Positions 15,395-23,019 are shown, numbered from the stretch's first letter. The stretch: DNA of 31,447 nt from Silanimonas sp965368785 (GCA_965368785.1 CBDUOG010000020.1:1-31447), one strand, 5' to 3'. Numbers and translations are program-made. The notes: a model not told the origin generated them from the sequence alone.

Positions 15395-16347
15395 GTAATT
15401 TAACGCGCAACCTCATTTACGTCATTGTGCTCGGCCTTCTGGTCGGTTGCGGGCAGGCGCGTATTGTGAAGCGCGAGTGGCCTGACGATCATCGCCAGCG
15501 CAGTGCTGACGTTCATCGAGCGCGATCGGTCAGCGTGCCTGAGCACTATCGGGTGATTAAAGGCGATACCCTCTATGGCATCGCGTTTAGGCACCAATTA
15601 GATTTTCGTGATATCGCCGGTTGGAATGGAATTCGACCGCCGTATACGATTTACCCAGGCCAGCTTCTTAAGCTCAATGGCCGGCGTAGCGTTGTCAGGA
15701 CACCGCCATCGGTAGTCGCTCCGCGTCAACCTGCGACAAGTGCACCGGAACCGATTGCCGATTCCAGGCCGCCGGTGAACTCGTCGAGTCCGGTTGTGAC
15801 CGCTCCGCGACCGGTCGCTTCAACTCCATCACCTTCGCCACCGCGCAGTGCGGCCACTTCTACTGCGCCCCCGGCGAGCAATGGCGGACCGGTGCACACG
15901 AGTACGCCGCAAATTGTGGTTACCCAGGATACGACTCCGGAAAAGCCCGCTCCCAGCCCGCCGGTTCGCAGCGGTGCAATTGTCTGGGCTTGGCCTACCG
16001 ATGGGCGGGTAATCTCGCGTTTTGTCGCTAATGATCCTACCCGGCAGGGCATCGCCATCGACGGCAAGCAAGGCCAGCCAGTCCGGGCTGCCGCAGACGG
16101 GGTGGTGGTCTATTCAGGAACCGGCTTAGTGGGTTATGGCGAGCTGATCATTGTCAAACACGATGATCAATGGCTGAGCGCTTACGGTCACAACCGGATC
16201 CGTTTGGCGAAAGAGGGCGAGACGGTGCGGGTGGGCCAACAGATTGCGGAACTGGGCAGGTCGGGAATCAGCCGTGACATGCTGCACTTCGAAGTGCGGT
16301 CACATGGTAAGCCAGTCGATCCATTGCAAAAACTACCGACGCGTTAA
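15391..16347 (+). CDS. nlpD: NlpD-type lipoprotein with LysM and degenerate LytM/M23 domain
   Basis: A 318-residue outer-membrane lipoprotein: signal peptide with lipobox LVGC (Cys20), a LysM domain at about 50-95 (HYRVIKGDTLYGIAFRH to IYPGQLLKL), a long Pro/Ser/Thr linker at about 100-190, and a LytM domain at about 193-315. The M23 zinc site is degraded: the first His-Asp motif reads RQGIAIDG, and the usual HxH reads MLHFEVR. This is the pattern of NlpD and EnvC, which do not hydrolyse peptidoglycan but activate septal amidases such as AmiC. The start at 15391 overlaps the yqaA stop. In E. coli and many relatives rpoS follows; here a glycosyltransferase does. Confidence 0.95.
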   Translation: MSNLTRNLIYVIVLGLLVGCGQARIVKREWPDDHRQRSADVHRARSVSVPEHYRVIKGDTLYGIAFRHQLDFRDIAGWNGIRPPYTIYPGQLLKLNGRRSVVRTPPSVVAPRQPATSAPEPIADSRPPVNSSSPVVTAPRPVASTPSPSPPRSAATSTAPPASNGGPVHTSTPQIVVTQDTTPEKPAPSPPVRSGAIVWAWPTDGRVISRFVANDPTRQGIAIDGKQGQPVRAAADGVVVYSGTGLVGYGELIIVKHDDQWLSAYGHNRIRLAKEGETVRVGQQIAELGRSGISRDMLHFEVRSHGKPVDPLQKLPTR

Positions 16348-16350
16348 TTC

Positions 16351-17130
16351 ATGCCCCGGATTGACGCCAGCGCGTTCGTCATCTGTAAAAATGAGGAAGC
16401 CAATATAGGCTGGGCACTTGATAGCCTGCGCGATTTCGCCGAGATCATCGTGGTTGACTCGGGTAGTACCGACAACACCTTAAAAATCGTGGCGAAATAT
16501 CCGTGCAAGATCTATCAGCAAGAATGGCTTGGCTTTGCCCAACAAAAAGCCTGGGCGATGGCAAAGTGTGAGAATGAGTGGGTTTTTAATCTTGATGCTG
16601 ACGAGGCGATCAGTGACAGCCTGCGTCAATCCTTAATCCGTTTTTTGCAGGATCCCGGAGATTATTGTGGTCTGGAGATTCCCCGGCGCGATAGTTTTGC
16701 CGGGCGCTGGAAGCATAACTCGACCAAGCAAAATCGATTTGTACGAATGGCGCGAAAATCCTCAGCCAGATACAGCGATGCCAGTGTCCACGAAGAGTTG
16801 CTGGTGGATGGGCCGGTGTTTCGAATCAATACACCTATTTTGCACTTCGGCGAGCTCGATATATCTCGCAAGCTTGAAAAACTGAGTTACTACTCCACTT
16901 TGCGAGTTCGGGACAAGCATCAAAAGGGCAAGCGCGGAAGTAGGCTAAAGCTGCTCGTCGTATTCCCCGTGATGTTTATCAAGTCATACATTCTCCGGCG
17001 CGAGTTTTTGAACGGCTGGCGCGGATTAGTGTCCGCCGTAATGAACGCGTTTTATGCGTTTATTAAAGAAGCCAAGCTGATGGAAATGGCGCAGAAAGAA
17101 AAAGCAGTTACTCCGGGGAAAAATCGCTAA
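16351..17130 (+). CDS. Family 2 glycosyltransferase, WaaE/KdtX-like
   Basis: A 259-residue inverting GT-A-fold glycosyltransferase. The N-terminal SAFVICKNEEANIGWALDS and VVDSGSTDNT bind the nucleotide-sugar, and VFNLDADEAIS near residue 77 holds the DxD-type metal site. HEELLVDG and an ILHFGE block near residue 168, then a basic amphipathic C-terminus, resemble the WaaE/KdtX group that adds sugars to the LPS inner core. Donor and acceptor cannot be read from sequence. The start is 3 bases after the nlpD stop, so it is probably in the same transcript, though no good Shine-Dalgarno is visible. A hairpin at 17141-17158 follows. Confidence 0.9.
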   Translation: MPRIDASAFVICKNEEANIGWALDSLRDFAEIIVVDSGSTDNTLKIVAKYPCKIYQQEWLGFAQQKAWAMAKCENEWVFNLDADEAISDSLRQSLIRFLQDPGDYCGLEIPRRDSFAGRWKHNSTKQNRFVRMARKSSARYSDASVHEELLVDGPVFRINTPILHFGELDISRKLEKLSYYSTLRVRDKHQKGKRGSRLKLLVVFPVMFIKSYILRREFLNGWRGLVSAVMNAFYAFIKEAKLMEMAQKEKAVTPGKNR

Positions 17131-17140
17131 CAGCTCCTGT

Positions 17141-17158
17141 CGCCCGCATTTGCGGGTG
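17141..17158 (+). other. GC-rich hairpin between convergent genes
   Basis: CGCCCGC (17141-17147) pairs with GCGGGTG (17152-17158, one G-T pair) around a 4-base loop. It lies between the glycosyltransferase stop and the convergent small exported protein. There is no T-run on either side, so it could stabilise transcript ends but is not a standard terminator. Confidence 0.4.
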
Positions 17159-17179
17159 CGGCGATGAAAACGCGTAAGA

Positions 17180-17503
17180 CTAGTGCTCGTCTCGCTTCGG
17201 CTTGTCTTCCTTGTCCTGCGTGTCGGTTCCGACCACCACGACCTCTCTGGCCTTTCCTTTTCTCTGGTTCTGCTCGGATGGTTTCGCGGCCTGTGTCTCT
17301 GAGCCAACGACAACTATTTCCTTTACTTTTTTCTTGGTTTTTTTCTCTTCCTCAGCCGCCTGATCCTGTGTTGATCGGCTGTTCTCGCGCAGGTGTTGGT
17401 CGCCAGCGGAAGCGGCGAAAACAGGGCTTAGCGCGATTGCGAGGCCGGCAGCCAACAGCATCTGGGCGGCGGACTCGTTTTTGAATCGATTGGGCGTATT
17501 CAT
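17180..17503 (-). CDS. Small exported protein with two TonB-box-like motifs
   Basis: A 107-residue protein of no family I recognise. The start at 17503 has GGAGG a few bases upstream and precedes a signal peptide (about residues 1-31, hydrophobic MLLAAGLAIALSPVF then AASA). The mature part is highly charged and probably disordered, and contains two near-identical blocks 25 residues apart: EIVVVGSETQ (62-71) and EVVVVGTDTQ (87-96). These resemble TonB boxes (for example DTIVVTA, ETMVVTA in E. coli receptors) and the plug lead-in EVVVTG of many receptors; the adjacent receptor has ETVTVRG. There is no barrel or plug domain. It diverges from the receptor gene, so shared control is possible. A remnant of a receptor N-terminus is the main alternative. 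Confidence 0.72.
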   Translation of the reverse strand: MNTPNRFKNESAAQMLLAAGLAIALSPVFAASAGDQHLRENSRSTQDQAAEEEKKTKKKVKEIVVVGSETQAAKPSEQNQRKGKAREVVVVGTDTQDKEDKPKRDEH

Positions 17504-17677
17504 AGTGCCTCCGGGCTTAGCAAGCATGAGTGATGAGTCGCGAACACCATCGTGCGCGCAGGTGTATTAACCGTAGCTTAGGGGGCGGGCCTGAGCTGTT
17601 GGTGCCTTATCAGGGGATGGTTTTTTTCTGAATAGGGTCGAGTCGAGGATTTCGCAAATAAGAGTGATTCGCAGCTA

Positions 17678-17706
17678 TTGCTTTTCCTGGGAATCTAAAT
17701 GATAAT
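17678..17706 (+). promoter_or_regulatory. Predicted sigma-70 promoter of the TonB-dependent receptor gene
   Basis: TTGCTT (17678-17683) and GATAAT (17701-17706) with a 17-base spacer fit a sigma-70 promoter. The -10 element lies inside the Fur-like box, and the receptor start codon is 36 bases further on. Called by eye. Confidence 0.55.
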
Positions 17707-17714
17707 AATTCGCA
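17700..17714 (+). promoter_or_regulatory. Fur-like box upstream of the TonB-dependent receptor gene
   Basis: TGATAAT-A-ATTCGCA matches the 7-1-7 Fur consensus TGATAAT-N-ATTATCA at 12 of 14 arm positions, with a perfect left arm. It covers the predicted -10 element, so iron-loaded Fur would block transcription. This is the expected arrangement for an iron-uptake receptor. Confidence 0.65.
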
Positions 17715-17742
17715 TTACCGTTAATGTATTTAAGGATCAGTC

Positions 17743-19893
17743 ATGTCTCGTGCTGTTGTTCGTCTTAGTTTGCTCAGTATCGCCATTTTTGGCGCCCTGC
17801 AAGCGCACGCTAAATCCGTTGAAGCGGCGATACCGCAAACCCCCGGCGCGGGCGATCGGGTGACTTTGGAAACGGTGACGGTTCGCGGTGAGAGCAAGCA
17901 GCTGGACGATGGCCAATTGCCACCTGAAATTGAAGGCAATCGAATCCTTGAAGCGAAAAAGGTGACCCGGGTTGAGCTCGACCAGCAACCGGCAATCGTC
18001 GATAACAATATCCGGCAAACCCTGGCTCGCGTCCCCGGTCTATTTATCTCCGACCAAACGATACCCACCCACCACAATGTAAATTACCGCGGTCTGGGTG
18101 ATCCCCATGAGTCTGAGTATGTGTTGTTTGCTGCAAACGGTACGCCGATTCTTTCAGACTGGTTTGGCTATCCAACCGTGTACTACTCGCCGATCGCGCA
18201 GCGCATAGGCCAGATTGATTTTATCCGCGGCGGCAGTTCCTTGCTGTACGGTCCGCAGCCTGGTCCCTCAATTAACTTGATTCTGCGCAAACCCTTGCTA
18301 AATACCGACACACAGTTTCGTAGCGACAATGTATTCGGCAGCAACGGATTCTTCGGCACCTTTAATGAATTTGCTACCGGCAATGAGAAACACGGTCTTC
18401 TCGCCACGTTCGATTCGCGCCACGCTGATGGCGAGCGCGCGCATTCGGGCTACGAAGTAGACGGTGCCAGTTTGTCCTGGGCGTACCAGCCCGATGACGT
18501 TCAGAGTTGGGAGCTCAGCTTTGATTCCTACGACAGTCATTCCAATGAGCCGGGCCGATTGAGCTTGGCGCAGTATCAAACGGATCGTAATCAGACCACT
18601 ACGCCATACAACCAAGTGTGGATTAAGCGTTGGCAAGTTGGATTAAAGCACGAGCGCTTAATCAGTGATCAGGCCAGTATTGTTGCTCAAGCTTGGAGCG
18701 GCTATCAGGATCGCCTGAGCCAGCGCACCTCAGGATTTGCCGCCGGCGATCCGCTGCCGGGCTACACCACGATTGATCGCCAGCAGTTCGAGTTCAGTGG
18801 CCTGGACCTGCGTTATCTGCGCGAGTGGGGCAGCAATCACAGCTTCACCGCCGGGACTACGCTTTACCATTCGGATAGCCCGCGCAGTCAGCACCGCAGT
18901 ACGGATTTAATAAACGCCAGCAACCCGACCGCACGCTATTTGCAGCAGCGTGGCAGCCAATATGCTGCGGTATTTTTCGAAAATGCTTTTCGTTTTGGCG
19001 CTTGGCGTGTGGTGCCGGCCCTGCGCTTTGAAAGTCTGGATATGGACGTCCGCGAGAGTTTGAAGCTCAGCTCACTTTCGCGCCCGGCCTATGACGTCGA
19101 CGAGTCGCGAACCGAAGCGCTTCTGGGCTTGGGCGTCAGTCGTGATTTCGGCGACAACTGGCAGGCCTACGGTAATTATTCGCAGGGATACCGGCCGATG
19201 CGTTATGACGATATCGGCAACCCGACCGCCGAACTGGCCGCCAGCAATGAACCCGATTCTGCAAGCGCCGACAACTTTGAGCTCGGACTGCGTGGTATGC
19301 CGGTTCAGGGATTGTTCCTGGACATCAGCGCCTTTCATATCGATCTGCAGGACAAGATCGAACAGCGCCTGATCAACCCAACGGATATTATCCGGGTGAA
19401 CTCGGGTGACTCGCGGCATCGTGGTATTGAACTCGCACTTGAATATGACGTGCTAAAAGCACTGAACCAGCACAGTGGGGCTAGTCTGGTCCTTTTTGCC
19501 AATGGCGCTTGGTTAGACGCTGAAATCACGCGAAGCGAAACCGCTTCGTTGGTCGGCAATGCACCGGGCTTTGCGCCGGACTTAGTTTCGCGCGCGGGTG
19601 CTTTGTGGGAGCAGGGCAAGGTTAAATTGGCATTGACCGGCACCTATGTTTCCGACCAGTTCTGGCAGGACTCCAATCAGTCGCGCGGAACCGGTGCGAG
19701 CTTTATTCCAGCCGAAATTCCCAGTTACAGCGTGTGGGATCTGTCGGCTGAGTACGCAGTCAACGACAATGTGGCGCTGACTGCCGGTGTGAATAATCTA
19801 TTCGATGAGCAGTACTTCAGCCGGGTGCGCAGTGACGGAATCGATCCGGCCGCTGAGCGTAGCGTCAATATTGGCTTCCGCATCAAGCTGTAG
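17743..19893 (+). CDS. TonB-dependent outer-membrane receptor, FecA-like, probably for ferric chelates
   Basis: A 716-residue receptor: signal peptide (about 1-23), TonB box ETVTVRG at 43-49, plug domain at about 60-180 (NIRQTLARVPGLFISDQ, NYRGLGDPHESEYVLF, FIRGGSSLLYGPQPGPSINL), then a beta barrel to the C-terminus, with the NNLFDEQYFSRVRSDG block typical of receptor ends. The plug resembles FecA, but the N-terminal signalling domain of E. coli FecA is missing and no fecIR-like genes are nearby, so simple Fur control is likely. AAGGA 6 bases upstream fixes the start. The last residue is Leu rather than the usual Phe or Trp. The substrate is not determined; ferric citrate-like chelates are only a guess. 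Confidence 0.93.
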   Translation: MSRAVVRLSLLSIAIFGALQAHAKSVEAAIPQTPGAGDRVTLETVTVRGESKQLDDGQLPPEIEGNRILEAKKVTRVELDQQPAIVDNNIRQTLARVPGLFISDQTIPTHHNVNYRGLGDPHESEYVLFAANGTPILSDWFGYPTVYYSPIAQRIGQIDFIRGGSSLLYGPQPGPSINLILRKPLLNTDTQFRSDNVFGSNGFFGTFNEFATGNEKHGLLATFDSRHADGERAHSGYEVDGASLSWAYQPDDVQSWELSFDSYDSHSNEPGRLSLAQYQTDRNQTTTPYNQVWIKRWQVGLKHERLISDQASIVAQAWSGYQDRLSQRTSGFAAGDPLPGYTTIDRQQFEFSGLDLRYLREWGSNHSFTAGTTLYHSDSPRSQHRSTDLINASNPTARYLQQRGSQYAAVFFENAFRFGAWRVVPALRFESLDMDVRESLKLSSLSRPAYDVDESRTEALLGLGVSRDFGDNWQAYGNYSQGYRPMRYDDIGNPTAELAASNEPDSASADNFELGLRGMPVQGLFLDISAFHIDLQDKIEQRLINPTDIIRVNSGDSRHRGIELALEYDVLKALNQHSGASLVLFANGAWLDAEITRSETASLVGNAPGFAPDLVSRAGALWEQGKVKLALTGTYVSDQFWQDSNQSRGTGASFIPAEIPSYSVWDLSAEYAVNDNVALTAGVNNLFDEQYFSRVRSDGIDPAAERSVNIGFRIKL

Positions 19894-19915
19894 CGTTTGA
19901 ACTCTGCCATCAAAT

Positions 19916-19948
19916 AAGCCAGCCCTGATCGGCTGGCTTTTTTCTTTT
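19916..19948 (+). terminator. Intrinsic terminator of the TonB-dependent receptor gene
   Basis: AAGCCAGCC (19916-19924) pairs perfectly with GGCTGGCTT (19931-19939) around a 6-base loop and is followed by a T-rich run broken by one C. It begins 22 bases after the receptor stop. This is the clearest terminator in the window. Confidence 0.9.
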
Positions 19949-20032
19949 GCCAGCAACAGGGGGATCCAGCGGTAGGAGACCGTGGTTCGCTAGTCGATCA
20001 GAGTCTAGTTGTGTGAGTGCTGCTTCATGGCA

Positions 20033-20048
20033 TGTATGGTTACATACA
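20033..20048 (+). other. Short perfect inverted repeat in a non-coding gap
   Basis: TGTATG (20033-20038) and CATACA (20043-20048) flank a GTTA loop. It sits in the 19949-20176 gap, where I see no gene. The role is unknown: it could be a small hairpin or a regulator site. Confidence 0.3.
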
Positions 20049-20110
20049 ACGTCCATGTAGGAACCTAGAACTTCCCGGAATTCGTCCAGCCCGCAACGAT
20101 TGTTGAGCTC

Positions 20111-20141
20111 TTGCCAAACTGCCTCTGACTAGCGTTATTAT
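20111..20141 (+). promoter_or_regulatory. Possible promoter of the lysine-rich miniprotein gene
   Basis: TTGCCA (20111-20116) and TATTAT (20136-20141) resemble sigma-70 elements with a long 19-base spacer; TTATTA at 20135-20140 gives 18. The start codon is 35 bases downstream. Since a strong terminator closes the preceding gene, a promoter is needed in this gap, but this assignment is tentative. Confidence 0.35.
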
Positions 20142-20176
20142 TGGACGCACCACCCACTGATTCAGGAGAGCGCGTT

Positions 20177-20278
20177 ATGGCAAAAGGCATGGACAAACAA
20201 AAGAAAGACACCAAGAAAAAGCCGGAAAAAACCCTAAAAGAAAAGCGCGCCGAGAAGGCTGCAAAAAAGAATAAATAA
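20177..20278 (+). CDS. 33-residue lysine-rich miniprotein
   Basis: A very short gene with an excellent ribosome site: AGGAG at 20164-20168, 8 bases before the ATG. The product begins MAKGMDKQKKDTKKKPEKTL and continues KEKRAEKAAKKNK; about half the residues are Lys or Arg. I recall similar unannotated miniproteins with MxKGMD at the start and KTLKEKRAxK at the end in other proteobacteria, which together with the ribosome site argues for a real gene. The length and charge suggest binding to nucleic acid or ribosome, but there is no direct evidence. It has its own gap-flanked transcription unit between the receptor terminator and a hairpin-rich region. Confidence 0.72.
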   Translation: MAKGMDKQKKDTKKKPEKTLKEKRAEKAAKKNK

Positions 20279-20304
20279 GGCTTAATCCTTAATCCCTCAG
20301 GATA

Positions 20305-20388
20305 CGCGTGGCGCTTTCAGTGCCACGCGCCACCTCCGGTCAATCCTCCGGGGAGGGCCAGGCGCCTTGCCAGGCGGGGAATGCCCGC
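20305..20388 (+). repeat. Cluster of GC-rich hairpins in non-coding sequence
   Basis: Four adjacent dyads follow the miniprotein gene: CGCGTGGC/GCCACGCG (20305-20312 with 20322-20329), the palindrome CCTCCGGGGAGG (20345-20356), CGCCT/AGGCG (20363-20376) and GCGGG/CCCGC (20374-20388; overlaps the previous stem and so is an alternative fold). None has a T-run, so they are not standard terminators. The rest of the gap to 20522 holds no gene that I can see. They could be a transcript-end stabiliser, a REP-like element or a structured RNA. Confidence 0.5.
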
Positions 20389-20522
20389 GCATATCGTCGT
20401 GGTGCCCCGCGCCCGGCATGTCACTCAGTAGTAGGCGACGCGATCCAGTAAATATTGACTGATCCGGCTAAAGTCGGCAGATATGCGGCCGCTAGGGTCT
20501 TATCTATCGGAAAAGCTCCCGA

Positions 20523-22715
20523 ATGGGGTCGGTGCGTATCCGCAATTGTGCTGACAAAACGACTATGAACTCAGGCCCTGTCACGGAGCATACTGCACCG
20601 GCCATTGAGCGCTATTTCATTAAGCAAGTGACGGCGTTGTTGTTTGCCGCCGCCATACTTCTTTCGGCTCCGTTATCAGCTGAGACTACCGAACCACTGG
20701 CTAAAGATCAGGCGATAGAGCTGGAACTTGATGGGTTGCTCAAGCTTCGCGATGAACAAGGTCCTGAGGCCTACACAAAGGCATTGCTCGAGCTCTCGAT
20801 GAAGATTGCGCCAAATGCGCCGTCAGGAAGCCGCATCCGGCTCGATAACTTACTGGTCGATCACTATATCGAGACGGGTGACTCTGAACAGGCCGAGCTT
20901 GCGAATCGGCGAATTCTGGCGGTGGCCCGACGCACTGATCACCCGGAAGCCTGGGTTCTGGGTCTTGCGGGTCAGTGGAATTTATTGCCCGCAGCCGCCA
21001 GCGCCACAGAGCGCTCCGCACTCATTCGGGAAATTCAGGGTCATTTGGAGACAATCCGGACACCCAGAGTGCTTTATGTCGGCTATAACGTAGTGGGCTC
21101 CGCGTTTTTACGTGAGCGCGATTTCGAGCTGGCCCTGAGTAATTTCCAGGCAGCGCTACAAGCAGTCTCGCAGGATGATGAATGGCGTAATGACTATCGA
21201 CGTCTTGTGATGCGCTGGCAAATTGTTCGGGTGCACAGCGAGCTAAAAAATTGGAAGCTTGTACAGCTGCTTGCCGAAGAAGCTATTGACGCGGCTTTGG
21301 CGCAAGGGCATCACCGTTTCTTGCCTGACCTATATCTTTTGAAAGGTCGAGCCCATATTGAACAGAAGAAGCCGCGGACCGCGATTGTCGCATTTATGGA
21401 AGGCATTAACTGGGGTCAGAAAGAACATACTGACGCCGCTGATGTGGGTTTGCATTCGGGAATTGCCGAAGTTTTTATCTCACAGCGAAAATACGAGCAG
21501 GCACGCGAAGAGCTAATGAAGGCCAAGCGTAGTGTCGCCCCGGCGAATTTCGATTGGCTGGAGCAGAACTTTAATCTGAGTTTTATTGATGTTGTGTTAA
21601 GCAAGCGCTCCGGATCGGTCGTAAAACTACAAGAGACGATTGCTGAGCTCGAACGACGTGGTGATTGGATTCTCGTAGAGAAATTTCTTGATCGCTTGTC
21701 TACGGCTTATGCCGCTATCGGAGCGCATAAGCTCGAGGCGGCTGCGTTGAGAAGGCAAATTGAAGTCAGTGAGATCATATTCGAACAAAGCCGGATCGAA
21801 AGCGTCAGTCGACTCCAGGAGCAGTTTGCAGCCAAGCAGCAGGAAGCAGAAATCGCCGGTTTACGTACGCGAAATGCCTTAAACGAGTCAGAACTCAAGA
21901 CCGCAAATGCGGAACGTAGAGCAAACCAGCTGATGATCCTGGCTGGTGTGCTAATTGCCGCATTGATGTTTGCGTTGTATCGAAAGATTCGACGTCTCAA
22001 TATGCAGTTGGTCAAGAGTAATGACCGACTCGCGTTCGACTCGTCTCATGACCCGCTGACCGGGCTGATCAATCGCCGGAGCTTCCATCGTCAATTTGAA
22101 GAAGAAGTGCCGGGAGCCGGCGATAGCGGTGTCGTCGATGGCTTGATTCTCCTGGATATCGATCACTTCAAGCTGGTCAATGATAATTATGGGCACCTGA
22201 TGGGCGATCAGGTATTGGTTCAGGTTGCCAAGCGATTGATAACCGTGTCGCGCGCTAATGACCTGGTCGCTCGCTGGGGTGGCGAAGAGTTCCTGTTGTT
22301 AGTACGCGGTGTGAATTTCGACGTGCTGAATAAGTTATGTGGACGCATCTTGTGTCAAATTGGTTCGGAACCAATCGAGTTTGAAGGCAAGAGCATTTAC
22401 GTCAGGGCTTCGGCAGGTTTCGTTTCGCTGCCCAGCTGTGATGGTGCAGGCAATCCCGTCCCGTTTGACGCATTGGTTAGCTTGATAGATCGGGCGCTGT
22501 ACCTGAGCAAACAACGCGGAAGAAATCGCGGATTCGGCGTAGCCGCAATTAGCGCAGCGCAAGGGACTCCGGAGTGGCATGACTTACTGGATGCCGGTGG
22601 CGACTCGCTTGACGAAAGTGCCTCGGTATCTCTGGTGATGGTCGAAGGCCCGGAGTTGTCGGGACTGAATCAGTCGCCGCGGGATTCAGATACAAAGCAT
22701 CATGTCGTGAATTGA
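20523..22715 (+). CDS. Diguanylate cyclase with periplasmic TPR-like sensor domain
   Basis: A 730-residue membrane signalling protein. An N-terminal hydrophobic segment (about 36-54) exports a long helical, TPR-like region (about 60-400, e.g. FELALSNFQAALQAV and YEQAREELMKAKR). A coiled coil (about 410-465) and a membrane span (about 469-487) lead to a cytoplasmic GGDEF domain (about 500-670). The active site is intact, RWGGEEF near 583-589, with DPLTGLINRR and DIDHFKLVND upstream, so it should make cyclic di-GMP from GTP. RAND, five residues before GGEEF, matches the RxxD inhibitory site, so product feedback is predicted. No EAL domain is present. The start is uncertain because neither 20523 nor 20565 has a clear ribosome site. 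The sensed signal is unknown. Confidence 0.92.
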   Translation: MGSVRIRNCADKTTMNSGPVTEHTAPAIERYFIKQVTALLFAAAILLSAPLSAETTEPLAKDQAIELELDGLLKLRDEQGPEAYTKALLELSMKIAPNAPSGSRIRLDNLLVDHYIETGDSEQAELANRRILAVARRTDHPEAWVLGLAGQWNLLPAAASATERSALIREIQGHLETIRTPRVLYVGYNVVGSAFLRERDFELALSNFQAALQAVSQDDEWRNDYRRLVMRWQIVRVHSELKNWKLVQLLAEEAIDAALAQGHHRFLPDLYLLKGRAHIEQKKPRTAIVAFMEGINWGQKEHTDAADVGLHSGIAEVFISQRKYEQAREELMKAKRSVAPANFDWLEQNFNLSFIDVVLSKRSGSVVKLQETIAELERRGDWILVEKFLDRLSTAYAAIGAHKLEAAALRRQIEVSEIIFEQSRIESVSRLQEQFAAKQQEAEIAGLRTRNALNESELKTANAERRANQLMILAGVLIAALMFALYRKIRRLNMQLVKSNDRLAFDSSHDPLTGLINRRSFHRQFEEEVPGAGDSGVVDGLILLDIDHFKLVNDNYGHLMGDQVLVQVAKRLITVSRANDLVARWGGEEFLLLVRGVNFDVLNKLCGRILCQIGSEPIEFEGKSIYVRASAGFVSLPSCDGAGNPVPFDALVSLIDRALYLSKQRGRNRGFGVAAISAAQGTPEWHDLLDAGGDSLDESASVSLVMVEGPELSGLNQSPRDSDTKHHVVN

Positions 22716-22800
22716 GAAATACGCCGACGAACTGACTTGTCTGTCTGGCCTAATGCGTTCATCGTAGTGCTGAATAAGCAGGCACGAGCCGGAGAGCGTA

Positions 22801-23019
22801 ATGAATATTTTTTTGCTGGTTGTCGCTTGGCTACTATTATTAGTCGTGGCCTGGCCCTTGGCCTTGCTGGCGCTGGTGTTGGCGCCGTTCATCTGGTTGC
22901 TATCGATACCGTTCCGGATAATCGGTGCAGCGATCAGCGCTTTAATTGCGTTCATCAAAGCCCTATTTATGCTGCCGGCGCGATTGCTGGGTTATCGATC
23001 ACCGGCCTCTTCAGCCTGA
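22801..23019 (+). CDS. Small hydrophobic membrane protein
   Basis: A 72-residue protein, nearly all hydrophobic up to residue 60: two membrane segments (about 3-35, VVAWLLLLVVAWPLALLALV then LAPFIWLLSIPF) and a third amphipathic or membrane helix (about 40-60), then a short polar tail LGYRSPASSA. GGAGAG lies 5 bases before the ATG, a good ribosome site, and the start is 85 bases after the diguanylate cyclase stop. I do not recognise a family. Inner membrane is certain enough; the role is not. Confidence 0.7.
   Translation: MNIFLLVVAWLLLLVVAWPLALLALVLAPFIWLLSIPFRIIGAAISALIAFIKALFMLPARLLGYRSPASSA

Noticed and set aside
17743..19893. FecA-type signalling receptor with a surface-signalling sigma system
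   Set aside because: No N-terminal STN domain precedes the TonB box and no fecI/fecR-like genes are adjacent.
20381..20431. 16-residue frame within the hairpin cluster
   Set aside because: No ribosome site and too short to support; the bases are better explained by hairpin stems.
20440..20522. c-di-GMP riboswitch upstream of the diguanylate cyclase
   Set aside because: The expected conserved GEMM core and tetraloop-receptor elements could not be found by eye.
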